This document shows positions 9,226-18,361 of a stretch of DNA of 36,626 bases, in pieces; position 1 is the stretch's first letter, and every line of letters begins with the position of its first letter. Location of the stretch: the IMG/VR virus record IMGVR_UViG_3300005915_000052, positions 1-36,626 of that record, one strand, 5' to 3'. The notes beneath the pieces are model-generated. The model did not search any database and was not told the DNA's origin. It saw only the letters and a list, made by a program, of their open reading frames with translations. Made by a program: the position numbers and the translations under genes. This stretch comes from a virus.

Positions 9226-12200
9226 TTAAGCAATTGAAGCTGTTGACATAGAAGGACCATGTTCATTAAGATTCTTAGCAAATTTTTGAAGTTCTATACG
9301 AATAGCATTATTAGCAACTGCCGCCAATTGTGTAGAAAGATCGCTTAAAGCTTCGGCCCCATTAATATTCACATTTAATTCTTGTTGAGTTTTTAAATTA
9401 ATAGCATCTGGAATAGCACTAGCTAAACTCTCTTCTATACGTGGGCCTATATTATTAATAGCTGATGCAAGTTCTGGGATTCCTTCTTTGAAACCAACTA
9501 AATGTTCTCCTAGTTTAAGAGTGCTATCATTAAATTGAGTTGCAAAACTATTTAGATTACTAGTTCCTGTGGTTAAAACATCTCCAAAAGTTGAAAGTCC
9601 AGCTATCAAATTTTGGGCTCCAGCATCAATACCATTACCCATTGCTGTTCCCATACTCGGCGGCGGTGGAAGACCCATACCACCTGCACCACCACCCATA
9701 GGACCTATGCCACCTCCACCACCTCCACCACCTCCTCCACCAACTTTTGATTGAAGTAAATTTTGTAGATTAGTCTGTAAAGATTGAAGAAACTGATTAA
9801 AAGTTTGAAGTTGGGCATTAGTTTGTGTTAAATTTTTCTGGAATATCAACATGGGACTTTCATGTTTTGCATCATCAATTCCCTTAGCCCTACGTCGTAG
9901 AGCAACAATTGCCCCAGATCTTCTATCAAATTCAGCTTGTTTACCAGGCATCCCACTTAAATTTGTACCATATTTTCTCATAAATTTATTTTTATCCCTA
10001 AAAAGCCTTTTTTCCATTTTATCGGCTTCATAAGTGTCCTTTGCTCTTCTCAATTTTTCTTCTCTTGTTATCACGTATTTTCCACGATGCCACTCTGCTC
10101 CTTGTGGTTTATTTTGCCCAACAAGAAAACCTGGTGTACCTCCACCAACTTGTTGTTGCTGCTGTTGTGTACGAGGTCGAGGTAATCTCCGAACATTTGG
10201 AGGAGTCATAGTTAAAGTTGTTATTGGTTGTTGTGGAATTCCTGCCGCAGGAGCAATAGTGGGTAAACTTTGTCGTATAGCTTGATCTAAGTTTCCTATT
10301 GGCTGAATTTTGGTATCTGAAGGTGCAAGACCAGCTATTATTGCTTGATATCTTTCTTCGGGGGTCATAAAAGTCATAGACTTAATTGGTTTAGGTATAC
10401 GTCCACTATCGCCAAGTCGTTTGTTTCCGGCAAGTGGTCCGAATATTCCTTGAGGTATCCCAAACATACCACCGCTTGGTCCAAGAGATCTAGATGAAAT
10501 TGCTGGTCTTTCTATAGGCGGTCTTTCTTGAGGAACACTAAAAGCAGAAAATCCAATCTGCCCAGGAGTAGGTAAAACATTCCTAGGAGCACCAACACCA
10601 ACCATACCTCCAGGCACACCACCTCTAGGAGCACCAACACCAACCCCACCTCCAGGCACACCAGTAAATCCAGGAACACGAGGAGCAGATTGTATTCCAA
10701 CACCAGACGTTAAACCAGGCATTAAACCAAGAAATTTAGTATAAAATTCGGCATGCATTTTTGTAAGTTGAATAAAGAATTTGTCGGCAGCTATTATTTC
10801 TCGATCTACAAGAGCAGCTTGAGCTAAAAGAGTATTTCTCTGTTCTTGAAGTACCTGTCTTTGTAAATTTTGTTTTTCAGTATTTTCTGGGAGCATCCAT
10901 TTACCGCCTGCTCTCTCTAAAAGTTTTTCAAGTAATTGTCCCCCAGTCTGTTTAGTACCCATAAAATTTTCTACTCCAGAAAATCTCTGCAATCCAGAAA
11001 CCGCCATTTGCTGAGATTCTATGTTGGGCATTCTCAAAAGAGAACCTCTCCTAACTGCCATTTGAGCAGCCCTAGTTTCCTTTTGCATTTGTTGTCTTTG
11101 TTCCATACCTCCACTAAAAAATTCCTCCAAAACTCCTAATTTACTTGTCCTACTCTTTTCCACTTCTCCCAACCTTTGCATATAATCAGCAGTTCTAGCT
11201 GTGGCATCTGCAAGCATCCTTAGTTTATCTTTTACGTCACCAATTGTCAAACTAATTTTTGATTGTTCAAATTTATCAGAAGTATTATCGAATGCAGTAT
11301 AAAGACTATCTAACTCTTTAATCAAAGATTGTACTGTGCCACCCGCTACACCCTGTAATATGCCAGTTCCTATTCCTGTTTGTGTTGGAAGTCCAGCCCA
11401 TTGTCTTTGTTGTGAAATAACATCGCCAACACCCTTAGCAATACCTAAACGAGCTTGTCGAATATCTGCTAATTTATCAAAATATTGCTTAACATTTCCC
11501 AACATTTGTTGGTGCCATGCTTTTAGTGCATCACCAGCATCCTTCACACCCGATCCAAAATCCTTGAGAGCCGGAGATAATTCTATCATTCTTTGCTTAA
11601 CTGCATCCCAACCACCAGTTTTAATCAAATCTTCAATTTCTTGAAAATCTAATTTAGACAAAGCTTCCAAAAATATTGCTTTTATTTCATTACTAATTCC
11701 TTTAAAAATACCCTTTCCAGTACTTTTAAAATATGCAGCTATATCAATACCAGAAGTTCCACTTTGTTGTACTGCAAGTGTAATATTTGCTTCCAAAGAT
11801 CTTAACACTTGGTCTATTTGGGATGAAGTTTCCGTAGTCCCAGGTAATATTCGCTCTATACCAGAAGACGCAACTGTAGATCTAAATCTTTGTGAATACA
11901 TAGGGGATTCCAAACCAGTCGTACTAGGTAATAATGTTTCTGGTTGAGATATATCTTTGAGAGGTCTAGTAATATTTTTAAGAGTACTAGTTTTAATTTT
12001 CATAACTGCCATCATAGAAGCAATACCGTTAGATAATGCGTCATTAAAAGTAGATATAATACCTTCTGTAGCTTCAGCTTCTCTCTTAGTTTTTCCCCAG
12101 CTATCATAAAACTCTCTTATTTCATCATTTACATAACTATGTAATGCTACATAATCCATCATTTCTTTAGAAATTTTAGACAAAAACTCGGATGATACTC

Positions 12201-14442
12201 CGCTTTTAGCTAATTCGTTAAACATATCAGTAAAATTAGCTAAAACTGGCAGCAAAAAATTCTGATCTATCTTGCCTTTAACGTTCTTCATAGACTCATC
12301 TATTGTTTTTTGTATAGCTTCTCCTATTAATTCTGGTATTGCAGCAGTTTTATTACTTACTGGATCAAAATTTTTCATCCAATCCCATGGATTCTTAGAC
12401 ACTTTAGATTTTGCTTTATCCAATTCTGTACCATATTTTCCTAACCCCTTTTGAAAATCCACCATCATTATTTTTGCTTCAGCGACCGATATACTTTTAC
12501 CAAATTCTAACATTCGGTTGCTAAGTTCATTAAGAACTGACGACAATGGAACATCAGCAGCTTTTGCTATTTGATCACGATAAGCGTCAACAAAAGTTTT
12601 AAGACCAGCTACAGAACCAATCAAAACACCTAACGCAGGGCCAGCCATTAAACTAGTTATACCACCAGCAGTTAAACCAGCACCAATACCTTTTGTTGTT
12701 GGTTTTTCTGATTGAGTTAATAGTCCACCAGCTATCATAGAACCCATACCAATAGAACCGGCAGTTATACCTGTTCTTTGCGACATATTTTGCATACCTT
12801 CTCTTGGTGTAAAACTACCACGCTGATGTTGTGTTTTATAAGCAGTATCCCATCCAGTCTGTGTGCGACGAGGACCCCAAAACCTACTTTTGTCTTGTAA
12901 TCTACGTTCTCTATGAGGGAAAAAGAAAGGAGTTTTTTTAGTATATCCCGGTGTATAAAATCCACCATATGGTCTCCCTACTGGTGCAGTAGCACCACTC
13001 ATTCCACCACCTAAAATTTTGCTACCAACACCAAATTTTTTAAATAACGCAGCACCACCAATAACAGCCAAAATAGGTAAAATATCTCCAAGAGCAGCTA
13101 CTAAATCTAAAACAGACTTCGTCGCAGTTAAAACCCCACGAGCTAAACCTTGAAAACTATCACCTTCAGTAGTAACCTCTCTAAACATATTTTTAAAAGA
13201 TGCGGCAACTTTATTTACCTCATATTGCGTAGTTTGAGACCATATTTGAAAATCTCTATCCATTTCATCTACATTACCACTAATTGCACGAATATTTGCT
13301 CTCACTTGTGGTAATGCTCGTAAAAGAGCTGCTCCAAACTCACTTCTACGAATACCTCCTAAAATTTGTTGCAATTGCTGAGCCTCTCTACTCGTTCTAC
13401 CAAGTTTAGTTTGTAAATCTGCGATATCTGAAATAACCTCAATAATATTACGTACTTGACCTTTATCAAAAATTTCAACTCCTCTTTCCTCAAGAAATTC
13501 TATGGTTTTTGGTCTACGAGTAATACGAGTTTCAATAGTACGCAAACCACGCGAAACTTCACCAAGAGGTCTACCAGTTTGTGATCTCAAAGCTGCCACA
13601 AGACCAATAGTTTCTTCAAAAGAAATATTAAGTCCTTCATTAAGAGAAGCAAGAATTGTTGTACTATCAATAAGTTGGGCAACGTTTACATATTGCATTT
13701 TAGAAAGTTTAATTGTCTTTTCAAAAGCTTGACGAGTTTCATTCATCGACATTTCAAAAGTATTGCTCCACACAATCATGGCTTTAGCAGCAACTTGTAA
13801 ACCTTCGGAACCAACTTGTGCATTTGTTCCTAATAATGCCAATATAGGTAACGCTTGTTTAACTTCGGAAATACTTTTACCAGCCTGTAATAACTCTTGA
13901 GAGTTTTTAGCAAGAACATCTGTTGCTATACCAAATTTCATAGATAACTCAGAAATTTGATCACCAAATTTAGACATATTTTTTACATTAGTACCTAAAA
14001 TTTGAGCCATATCAGCTAACTGAGCTTCAAATTTTACAGCACCACTCATTCCTTTATAAGCTGCCATAATAGCTAAATGCAGACTTAAATAACCACCAGT
14101 AAGAGTAGCAACGTCACGTATTGAAGTAGACATATAACGGGTTTGTCGCTGAAGACTATGATTAAGATCTCTTGTAACCCGATCAGTTTTCATAGTTGCA
14201 CGAGCTAATCCCTGTTGTTGTGTAATAGCTCTAGTAGCAACAACTGCACCACCCGCACCACCCGCACCACCTATACCACGACCTCCCTGCTGACCAGCAA
14301 CACGACCGGCAACCATATTTATGCGTGCAACACTACCACGCAATATGGTCTCTATCTGTGCCCTAGCTCTACGTACAGACGTTTGATTGGCTATAACATT
14401 AAGTTTAGCAGTTAAAATAAATCTGCGTGAAGGACCGGCCAT
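9226..14442 (-). CDS. Tail tape measure protein (1738 aa)
   Basis: Longest gene of the window and the tail length determinant. Residues ~115-340 match the TP901-type tape measure core: a FEAQLADMAQILG segment, a KNSQELLQAGKSISEV helix, then LNISFEETIGLVAALRSQ and GEVSRGLRTIETRI. Hydrophobic segments follow (around ALGDILPILAVIGGAALF and GLTAGGITSLMAGPALGVL), as expected for a protein that enters the host envelope. Long helical stretches alternate with low-complexity parts: GVGAPRGG repeats, a Q6 run and an 11-Gly run near the C-terminus. GAGGAG precedes the ATG at 14442. At about 0.15 nm per residue, the common rule for tape measures, the tail would be near 260 nm; this number is an inference. 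Confidence 0.95.
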   Translation of the reverse strand: MAGPSRRFILTAKLNVIANQTSVRRARAQIETILRGSVARINMVAGRVAGQQGGRGIGGAGGAGGAVVATRAITQQQGLARATMKTDRVTRDLNHSLQRQTRYMSTSIRDVATLTGGYLSLHLAIMAAYKGMSGAVKFEAQLADMAQILGTNVKNMSKFGDQISELSMKFGIATDVLAKNSQELLQAGKSISEVKQALPILALLGTNAQVGSEGLQVAAKAMIVWSNTFEMSMNETRQAFEKTIKLSKMQYVNVAQLIDSTTILASLNEGLNISFEETIGLVAALRSQTGRPLGEVSRGLRTIETRITRRPKTIEFLEERGVEIFDKGQVRNIIEVISDIADLQTKLGRTSREAQQLQQILGGIRRSEFGAALLRALPQVRANIRAISGNVDEMDRDFQIWSQTTQYEVNKVAASFKNMFREVTTEGDSFQGLARGVLTATKSVLDLVAALGDILPILAVIGGAALFKKFGVGSKILGGGMSGATAPVGRPYGGFYTPGYTKKTPFFFPHRERRLQDKSRFWGPRRTQTGWDTAYKTQHQRGSFTPREGMQNMSQRTGITAGSIGMGSMIAGGLLTQSEKPTTKGIGAGLTAGGITSLMAGPALGVLIGSVAGLKTFVDAYRDQIAKAADVPLSSVLNELSNRMLEFGKSISVAEAKIMMVDFQKGLGKYGTELDKAKSKVSKNPWDWMKNFDPVSNKTAAIPELIGEAIQKTIDESMKNVKGKIDQNFLLPVLANFTDMFNELAKSGVSSEFLSKISKEMMDYVALHSYVNDEIREFYDSWGKTKREAEATEGIISTFNDALSNGIASMMAVMKIKTSTLKNITRPLKDISQPETLLPSTTGLESPMYSQRFRSTVASSGIERILPGTTETSSQIDQVLRSLEANITLAVQQSGTSGIDIAAYFKSTGKGIFKGISNEIKAIFLEALSKLDFQEIEDLIKTGGWDAVKQRMIELSPALKDFGSGVKDAGDALKAWHQQMLGNVKQYFDKLADIRQARLGIAKGVGDVISQQRQWAGLPTQTGIGTGILQGVAGGTVQSLIKELDSLYTAFDNTSDKFEQSKISLTIGDVKDKLRMLADATARTADYMQRLGEVEKSRTSKLGVLEEFFSGGMEQRQQMQKETRAAQMAVRRGSLLRMPNIESQQMAVSGLQRFSGVENFMGTKQTGGQLLEKLLERAGGKWMLPENTEKQNLQRQVLQEQRNTLLAQAALVDREIIAADKFFIQLTKMHAEFYTKFLGLMPGLTSGVGIQSAPRVPGFTGVPGGGVGVGAPRGGVPGGMVGVGAPRNVLPTPGQIGFSAFSVPQERPPIERPAISSRSLGPSGGMFGIPQGIFGPLAGNKRLGDSGRIPKPIKSMTFMTPEERYQAIIAGLAPSDTKIQPIGNLDQAIRQSLPTIAPAAGIPQQPITTLTMTPPNVRRLPRPRTQQQQQQVGGGTPGFLVGQNKPQGAEWHRGKYVITREEKLRRAKDTYEADKMEKRLFRDKNKFMRKYGTNLSGMPGKQAEFDRRSGAIVALRRRAKGIDDAKHESPMLIFQKNLTQTNAQLQTFNQFLQSLQTNLQNLLQSKVGGGGGGGGGGGIGPMGGGAGGMGLPPPPSMGTAMGNGIDAGAQNLIAGLSTFGDVLTTGTSNLNSFATQFNDSTLKLGEHLVGFKEGIPELASAINNIGPRIEESLASAIPDAINLKTQQELNVNINGAEALSDLSTQLAAVANNAIRIELQKFAKNLNEHGPSMSTASIA

Positions 14443-14543
14443 ATATTATCTCCTCACAAGAAAAAAGCTATATTATCAAATAATACATATTCACATTACA
14501 CAAAAATATGCACTATCCGACAATATAGCACTATCCGCAAACA

Positions 14544-15395
14544 TTACTCTTCTTTATCTTCTTTTACTTCTTCTACTTCTTTTTCTACTACAATAGGATT
14601 GTCATCATCATCAAGAAATGGCTCAAACTTAAAATCATAATTTCCCTCTTCGTCAATAGGACTACCATCTACATCAATAAGTTTTTTGTCCTCATTAATC
14701 AAACGTCCCCAATTATCAATAAGTTGACCATCTTCATTTACCTTACAACCATCTTTATTAATAAGTCGAAGATTATCATCAATAAAACCCCATTTTTTAA
14801 GAAATTGGTTTTCCACTAAAGTAGCTTCATAATTTTCACTAAAACCAAATTGAAGAGATGCAAATTTTTCAGCAGCAGCTACAGCAAAATCTTCACCAGC
14901 CTTCTCCAAATAATCTTCTAAATTTTTAAAATAAGGTTTTCCAGTTTCATTATCAACAAAACACTGAGCAAACAAAGCATTAAAACGGATATTCTCTGCT
15001 TGTCCCTCAGCAGTATAAGCATCCAAATTTGTTCTTTCTGCCAATAATTGTTGTAATTCTTGACGAATAGAACGCATACCTATGGCAATTTTACGAGCTT
15101 CTTTTAATTTAATACCACCCTTGGAAAGTTTTTTCTCTCCATCATCCAAATTCTGAAAAAGTTCTCGATATTTCTTTTCTCGATTTTCATCCCATAAACC
15201 CTGATCTTCCATATACTTATTAAGAGTAGATCTAAGAATAGCACCACTTTTAAGGGAATCTGCAAATGCTTTATTATGTTCTAAACGAGCCTTCTGAAGA
15301 ATAGCCCGAGTTGGAATAATAAAAGCAAAATGTAAAACCTTAGTTTCTTCATTATCATCTACATATTCAAAATCGAATAATTCCTTCTTTTTCAT
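14544..15395 (-). CDS. Putative tail assembly protein with acidic repeat tail (283 aa)
   Basis: Sits immediately upstream of the tape measure, the usual place of tail assembly chaperones. Residues 1-200 are mainly helical and charged. Residues ~203-252 form an unusual Asp/Asn-rich repeat, with units like LINKDGCKVNEDGQLIDNWG, built on L-I-[ND]-x-[DN]-G. The C-terminal 30 residues are strongly acidic (DDDDNP, then Glu/Lys). An AAGGGA lies before the ATG at 15395. I looked for a programmed frameshift extending the frame past the TAA at 14544 and found no long extension in either shifted frame. The chaperone role is inferred from position only. Confidence 0.75.
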   Translation of the reverse strand: MKKKELFDFEYVDDNEETKVLHFAFIIPTRAILQKARLEHNKAFADSLKSGAILRSTLNKYMEDQGLWDENREKKYRELFQNLDDGEKKLSKGGIKLKEARKIAIGMRSIRQELQQLLAERTNLDAYTAEGQAENIRFNALFAQCFVDNETGKPYFKNLEDYLEKAGEDFAVAAAEKFASLQFGFSENYEATLVENQFLKKWGFIDDNLRLINKDGCKVNEDGQLIDNWGRLINEDKKLIDVDGSPIDEEGNYDFKFEPFLDDDDNPIVVEKEVEEVKEDKEE

Positions 15396-15409
15396 TGTTC
15401 ATCCCTTCT

Positions 15410-15790
15410 TTAGTTTTCCTTTTTAATCACAAAATTCGTTTGATACCTCTGCCACGAAACAGTATGATTAGAAATTTCTGTTAAAAGTGATCGTAATTGC
15501 TGATTTCCATGATTAAGAACATTAGTTCTTACATTATCCCACAAACCCTTCATTTCTTTCTCATGATCATCCAGATCTTCTATACTTTTCCCATGACCCC
15601 ACAAAAACCCAAAAGTATCTTCAAATGCGGCAAGAGAACCAATAAAACACGTTTGCATTTTTTTAGATACTATTTTATTAAATCGCTGCTTAGATTCTTC
15701 CAAATATTTTTCTTGATTAACTTCTTTTATCTTTTTTCTAAGCCCAGATAATTGATTATAACTATATTCATTAGGTTGTAAATTAAACAT
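15410..15790 (-). CDS. Conserved-looking phage protein of the tail assembly region (126 aa)
   Basis: Small, mostly helical, charged protein between two other pre-tape-measure genes. It contains FIGSLAAFEDTFGFLWGHGK followed by LWDNVRTNVLNHGNQQLR, a combination I associate with an unnamed family in large phages (FGxLWG, then GNxQxR). An AAGGAG lies 6 nt before the ATG at 15790, and the stop is 15 nt before the next start. Position suggests tail assembly chaperone or tail structure, but no biochemical role can be read from the sequence. Confidence 0.75.
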   Translation of the reverse strand: MFNLQPNEYSYNQLSGLRKKIKEVNQEKYLEESKQRFNKIVSKKMQTCFIGSLAAFEDTFGFLWGHGKSIEDLDDHEKEMKGLWDNVRTNVLNHGNQQLRSLLTEISNHTVSWQRYQTNFVIKKEN

Positions 15791-15801
15791 TCCATTCTCC
15801 T

Positions 15802-16860
15802 TTATTTTCCTTTTACGGTTTTTTGAAATTGTTGCATCGCTTTCTGCTGTATTGCCATTCTAGAATCCGGCATGTGTTCTTCCTTAACTTTTCCATGTCT
15901 AGCCATCATCTTTGCTCTCTGCCTTTTTATTGCTTGAGCATGTGGAGAATTAAGGGCATTTATTCTTTGAGCATCTTCTCTAGTTTCCGCTGGAATAAAT
16001 ACTTCCTGTGCCCCACTGGCTTTGTCTTTGTGTTTTTGACCTAATTTTTCTTGTTTATCATCATTTCTTTTTCTACTTTGGACAATCAGCCATCCATCCA
16101 AGAGCAAATCATCTTCTATTACTTCGTCTGGCGGACAATCCATGCTTTCATAAACATTATTATACAATTTAGACCATCCAATAAGAGACTTTTGTTCTTC
16201 TGTCATGTATATAGCAGGAATTCCAAACAATTCTTGACTATTTTTCCCAGCAGACCAAGTATTTCTCCAAGCATTAGTTTGAGATAGTTTTCTTATTTCA
16301 GAATCAGAAACTTGACTTTCAAAATACGCTTCTGTTAAATTCTTTAATAAATAAGCATTATCATCGATATCAAATACATGTCCGTCTTTTAATAAATTAC
16401 ACGAAACCAGATATTCTGTTCTAACTAGAGAAGCTACTCCATGAGCCGCATAAATATCATATTTATATTTTTCTTTAGATAACTCTCTAAGCTCTTCATT
16501 ATTTTTGGATATTTGTTTTCTAAGTTGATCACATCTTTTGCCCTGAAACTTAGTATAAGAATACCATAAATCACACTTTAAATTATCCATAATAGACGGC
16601 AGAGTAATCATCCTATCTTGTTTTTTTAAACTCCATAAATTATTATGTAATAAATATTTGTACAATTCATCTTCAGAAAAAACACCAATTAACACAGCAT
16701 CTTTATATGTTTCTTGACAAAGACAATCGGCTTCATATATATGTATTGGAGTAGGAGATTGAATATTATAAATAGAATTTCCAATTTTACATTTAATGTA
16801 TCCTACCAATATCTTCTGTAATTTCAACCTTAATTCAAGGTTAAACAGATGATCCTCCAT
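15802..16860 (-). CDS. Hypothetical tail-region protein (352 aa)
   Basis: The first ~260 residues look globular (PTPIHIYEADCLCQETY, then LRELSKEKYKYDIYAAHGVA). The C-terminal ~90 residues are highly basic and Gln-rich, ending QQKAMQQFQKTVKGK. GGAGGG precedes the ATG at 16860. The gene overlaps the upstream coiled-coil gene by 20 nt, so the pair is probably translationally coupled. Between tail tube and tape measure, a tail assembly factor is the simplest guess. No catalytic motif was recognised. Confidence 0.75.
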   Translation of the reverse strand: MEDHLFNLELRLKLQKILVGYIKCKIGNSIYNIQSPTPIHIYEADCLCQETYKDAVLIGVFSEDELYKYLLHNNLWSLKKQDRMITLPSIMDNLKCDLWYSYTKFQGKRCDQLRKQISKNNEELRELSKEKYKYDIYAAHGVASLVRTEYLVSCNLLKDGHVFDIDDNAYLLKNLTEAYFESQVSDSEIRKLSQTNAWRNTWSAGKNSQELFGIPAIYMTEEQKSLIGWSKLYNNVYESMDCPPDEVIEDDLLLDGWLIVQSRKRNDDKQEKLGQKHKDKASGAQEVFIPAETREDAQRINALNSPHAQAIKRQRAKMMARHGKVKEEHMPDSRMAIQQKAMQQFQKTVKGK

Positions 16861-17104
16861 TATTTTGTTCCCTCCGTAATTCTTCTTTTAATCTAGAATT
16901 TTCCTCCATTAATCCAGATATTTTATCTTGTAGCGTTTTTATAAAAGCTTTAGCCTGTTCATTAACCGTATTAATACGATGATGAGTATCAATATACAAA
17001 GATCCCACAAGTTTAGCTATTTCATCATACTGAATAGGCTTTTCTTGTGGGATCTTATCTACATCTATTTGTTCAATCGGAATTCCTTGAGTTGTCCTAC
17101 TCAT
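16841..17104 (-). CDS. Small coiled-coil protein (87 aa)
   Basis: Residues ~40-80 form a predicted coiled coil (FIKTLQDKISGLMEENSRL, Glu/Lys/Leu heptads) after a short N-terminal part. AGGAGAAGG lies just before the ATG at 17104, and the 3' end overlaps the next gene by 20 nt. It lies directly after the tail tube gene and before the tail assembly candidates. Function unknown; a small assembly chaperone or adaptor would fit the position. Confidence 0.7.
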   Translation of the reverse strand: MSRTTQGIPIEQIDVDKIPQEKPIQYDEIAKLVGSLYIDTHHRINTVNEQAKAFIKTLQDKISGLMEENSRLKEELRREQNNGGSSV

Positions 17105-17157
17105 TATCCTTCTCCTAAATTACGAAGATTTTCCCACCATTTATACCAATTTAATTT

Positions 17158-18252
17158 TTAGAAATTTGCATTTGGGTCCATTGGATGGGTAATAGTCATA
17201 ACATTGAAATTTGTATAAGTATAAGTTATTTCCTGGTTTCCACCACCAGCATCACCACCAGTTACTCCAACAGATGAAAGCTTATTTTTTGTACCAACAT
17301 TAACAGTAAGACCTTCACAAAGAGCAAGTTGGATAGTTTGATCTGTTAAGTTATAATGACCACAAGGACCACCTGCCTCATCATAAATACCCTCTTCTGT
17401 AGCAGAAATCATATCTCCAGAAACGGACATAATAGTAATTTCACTAGTTACTTCTACAGGATATGTAGCATATCTGTGATAAGCTCCACGTCTTCCAAGT
17501 TCAAACATAGGTTCTCTACCTAGATCAGCATTCATAGAAATTCTTTGAACGCGACATGGAAAGTTCCCAGCAGAATCAGGAACATTATAACCATCACTAT
17601 CAATACCAGGAAGTTCTGTTGGTAACAAAGTATAGGACGCACTTGCCCCAAAAAGAACATCTTCTCTTCGGTTAACACCTCCAGAACCACCAATAGAAAG
17701 AGGATTATCATCATTACTAGAAATTGCACTACCATCCCAATTGGTTCCGTCATCATACGTACCACCAGTCAATAAACCGGCACCGGTATGACCAACCCAA
17801 ATCTTGTTATTTCCAACAAGCGTTACAGACTCTGTACAATTTCCATCTACCGAAGCTTGATAACCAAGAGAAGAAACGTAGAGTCCAGATAACTGCACTT
17901 CGCTTACAGGAGTCCCAGTAGCACTTTCGTTTTCATCAGAATAAATAGGAACACCAACGGTACAAGATTCTTTAGCACGAGCGATCAAAGAACTTGCTGT
18001 AGCATTTTGACTCACCAACGTAATAATTGGCGGCCATCCATCACACACCTTTTCTAGTGTAAGTTCTACATCAGGAATTCCTTCAATATTTTCATAAATA
18101 GCAATTTGCCCAATTTCAAACACCTGTTCTAAATTAAAAGTAGTAGTCATTCCTGCTGATTGAAGACCGTGAATTGTATCAAAAGATTCGCTCCCAACCG
18201 GAGCGATACCAAGTTTATATATAGCATAAAGTACACGAAGATTGTCAGCCAT
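17158..18252 (-). CDS. Probable major tail tube protein (364 aa)
   Basis: Beta-rich Thr/Ser/Gly-rich structural protein. The N-terminus has FNLEQVFEIGQIAIYENIEG followed by IPDVELTLEKVCDG, the layout of tail tube subunits (a long hairpin strand, then a V-E-L-T-L-E-K strand). A middle Ser/Gly-rich insertion (residues ~110-200) might form a surface domain. ACGGGAG precedes the ATG at 18252. The gene has its own promoter-like element 70-85 nt upstream, which fits a high-copy virion protein, and lies between the neck genes and the tape measure genes. No separate contractile-sheath gene is present nearby. The tube call is inferred from position and sequence style. Confidence 0.8.
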   Translation of the reverse strand: MADNLRVLYAIYKLGIAPVGSESFDTIHGLQSAGMTTTFNLEQVFEIGQIAIYENIEGIPDVELTLEKVCDGWPPIITLVSQNATASSLIARAKESCTVGVPIYSDENESATGTPVSEVQLSGLYVSSLGYQASVDGNCTESVTLVGNNKIWVGHTGAGLLTGGTYDDGTNWDGSAISSNDDNPLSIGGSGGVNRREDVLFGASASYTLLPTELPGIDSDGYNVPDSAGNFPCRVQRISMNADLGREPMFELGRRGAYHRYATYPVEVTSEITIMSVSGDMISATEEGIYDEAGGPCGHYNLTDQTIQLALCEGLTVNVGTKNKLSSVGVTGGDAGGGNQEITYTYTNFNVMTITHPMDPNANF

Positions 18253-18322
18253 GTTTATTCTCCCGTTTCTAATTTATTAATAAAAGAAAGAATTATTTAT
18301 TTATAAAATACATAGTTTACTA

Positions 18323-18345
18323 TATATATTATACACTTTTTATTA
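18323..18345 (-). promoter_or_regulatory. Promoter-like element before the tail tube gene
   Basis: On the minus strand the sequence reads AAAAAGTGTATAATATATA, with a TATAAT hexamer (18333-18328) preceded by GTG and an A-rich flank that continues AGAAAAATAATAA further upstream. No TTGACA-like hexamer is found at the usual distance. It lies in a 109-nt noncoding gap and points at the tail tube gene. Nearly the same sequence occurs before the capsid operon. Confidence 0.65.
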
Positions 18346-18361
18346 TTTTTCTCTTGAATAT

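Noticed and set aside
9569-9754. Proline-run plus-strand frame
   Set aside because: The prolines are the complement of the glycine run in the tape measure protein.
14544-15395. Programmed frameshift in the gene before the tape measure, as in many siphophage chaperones
   Set aside because: Both shifted frames hit stops soon after the TAA and no long extension exists; the genes here are separate.
16145-16175. TTGTATAATAATG on the minus strand inside the 352-aa gene
   Set aside because: Resembles the promoter core but lies deep in a gene with no operon boundary nearby; expected by chance in AT-rich DNA.
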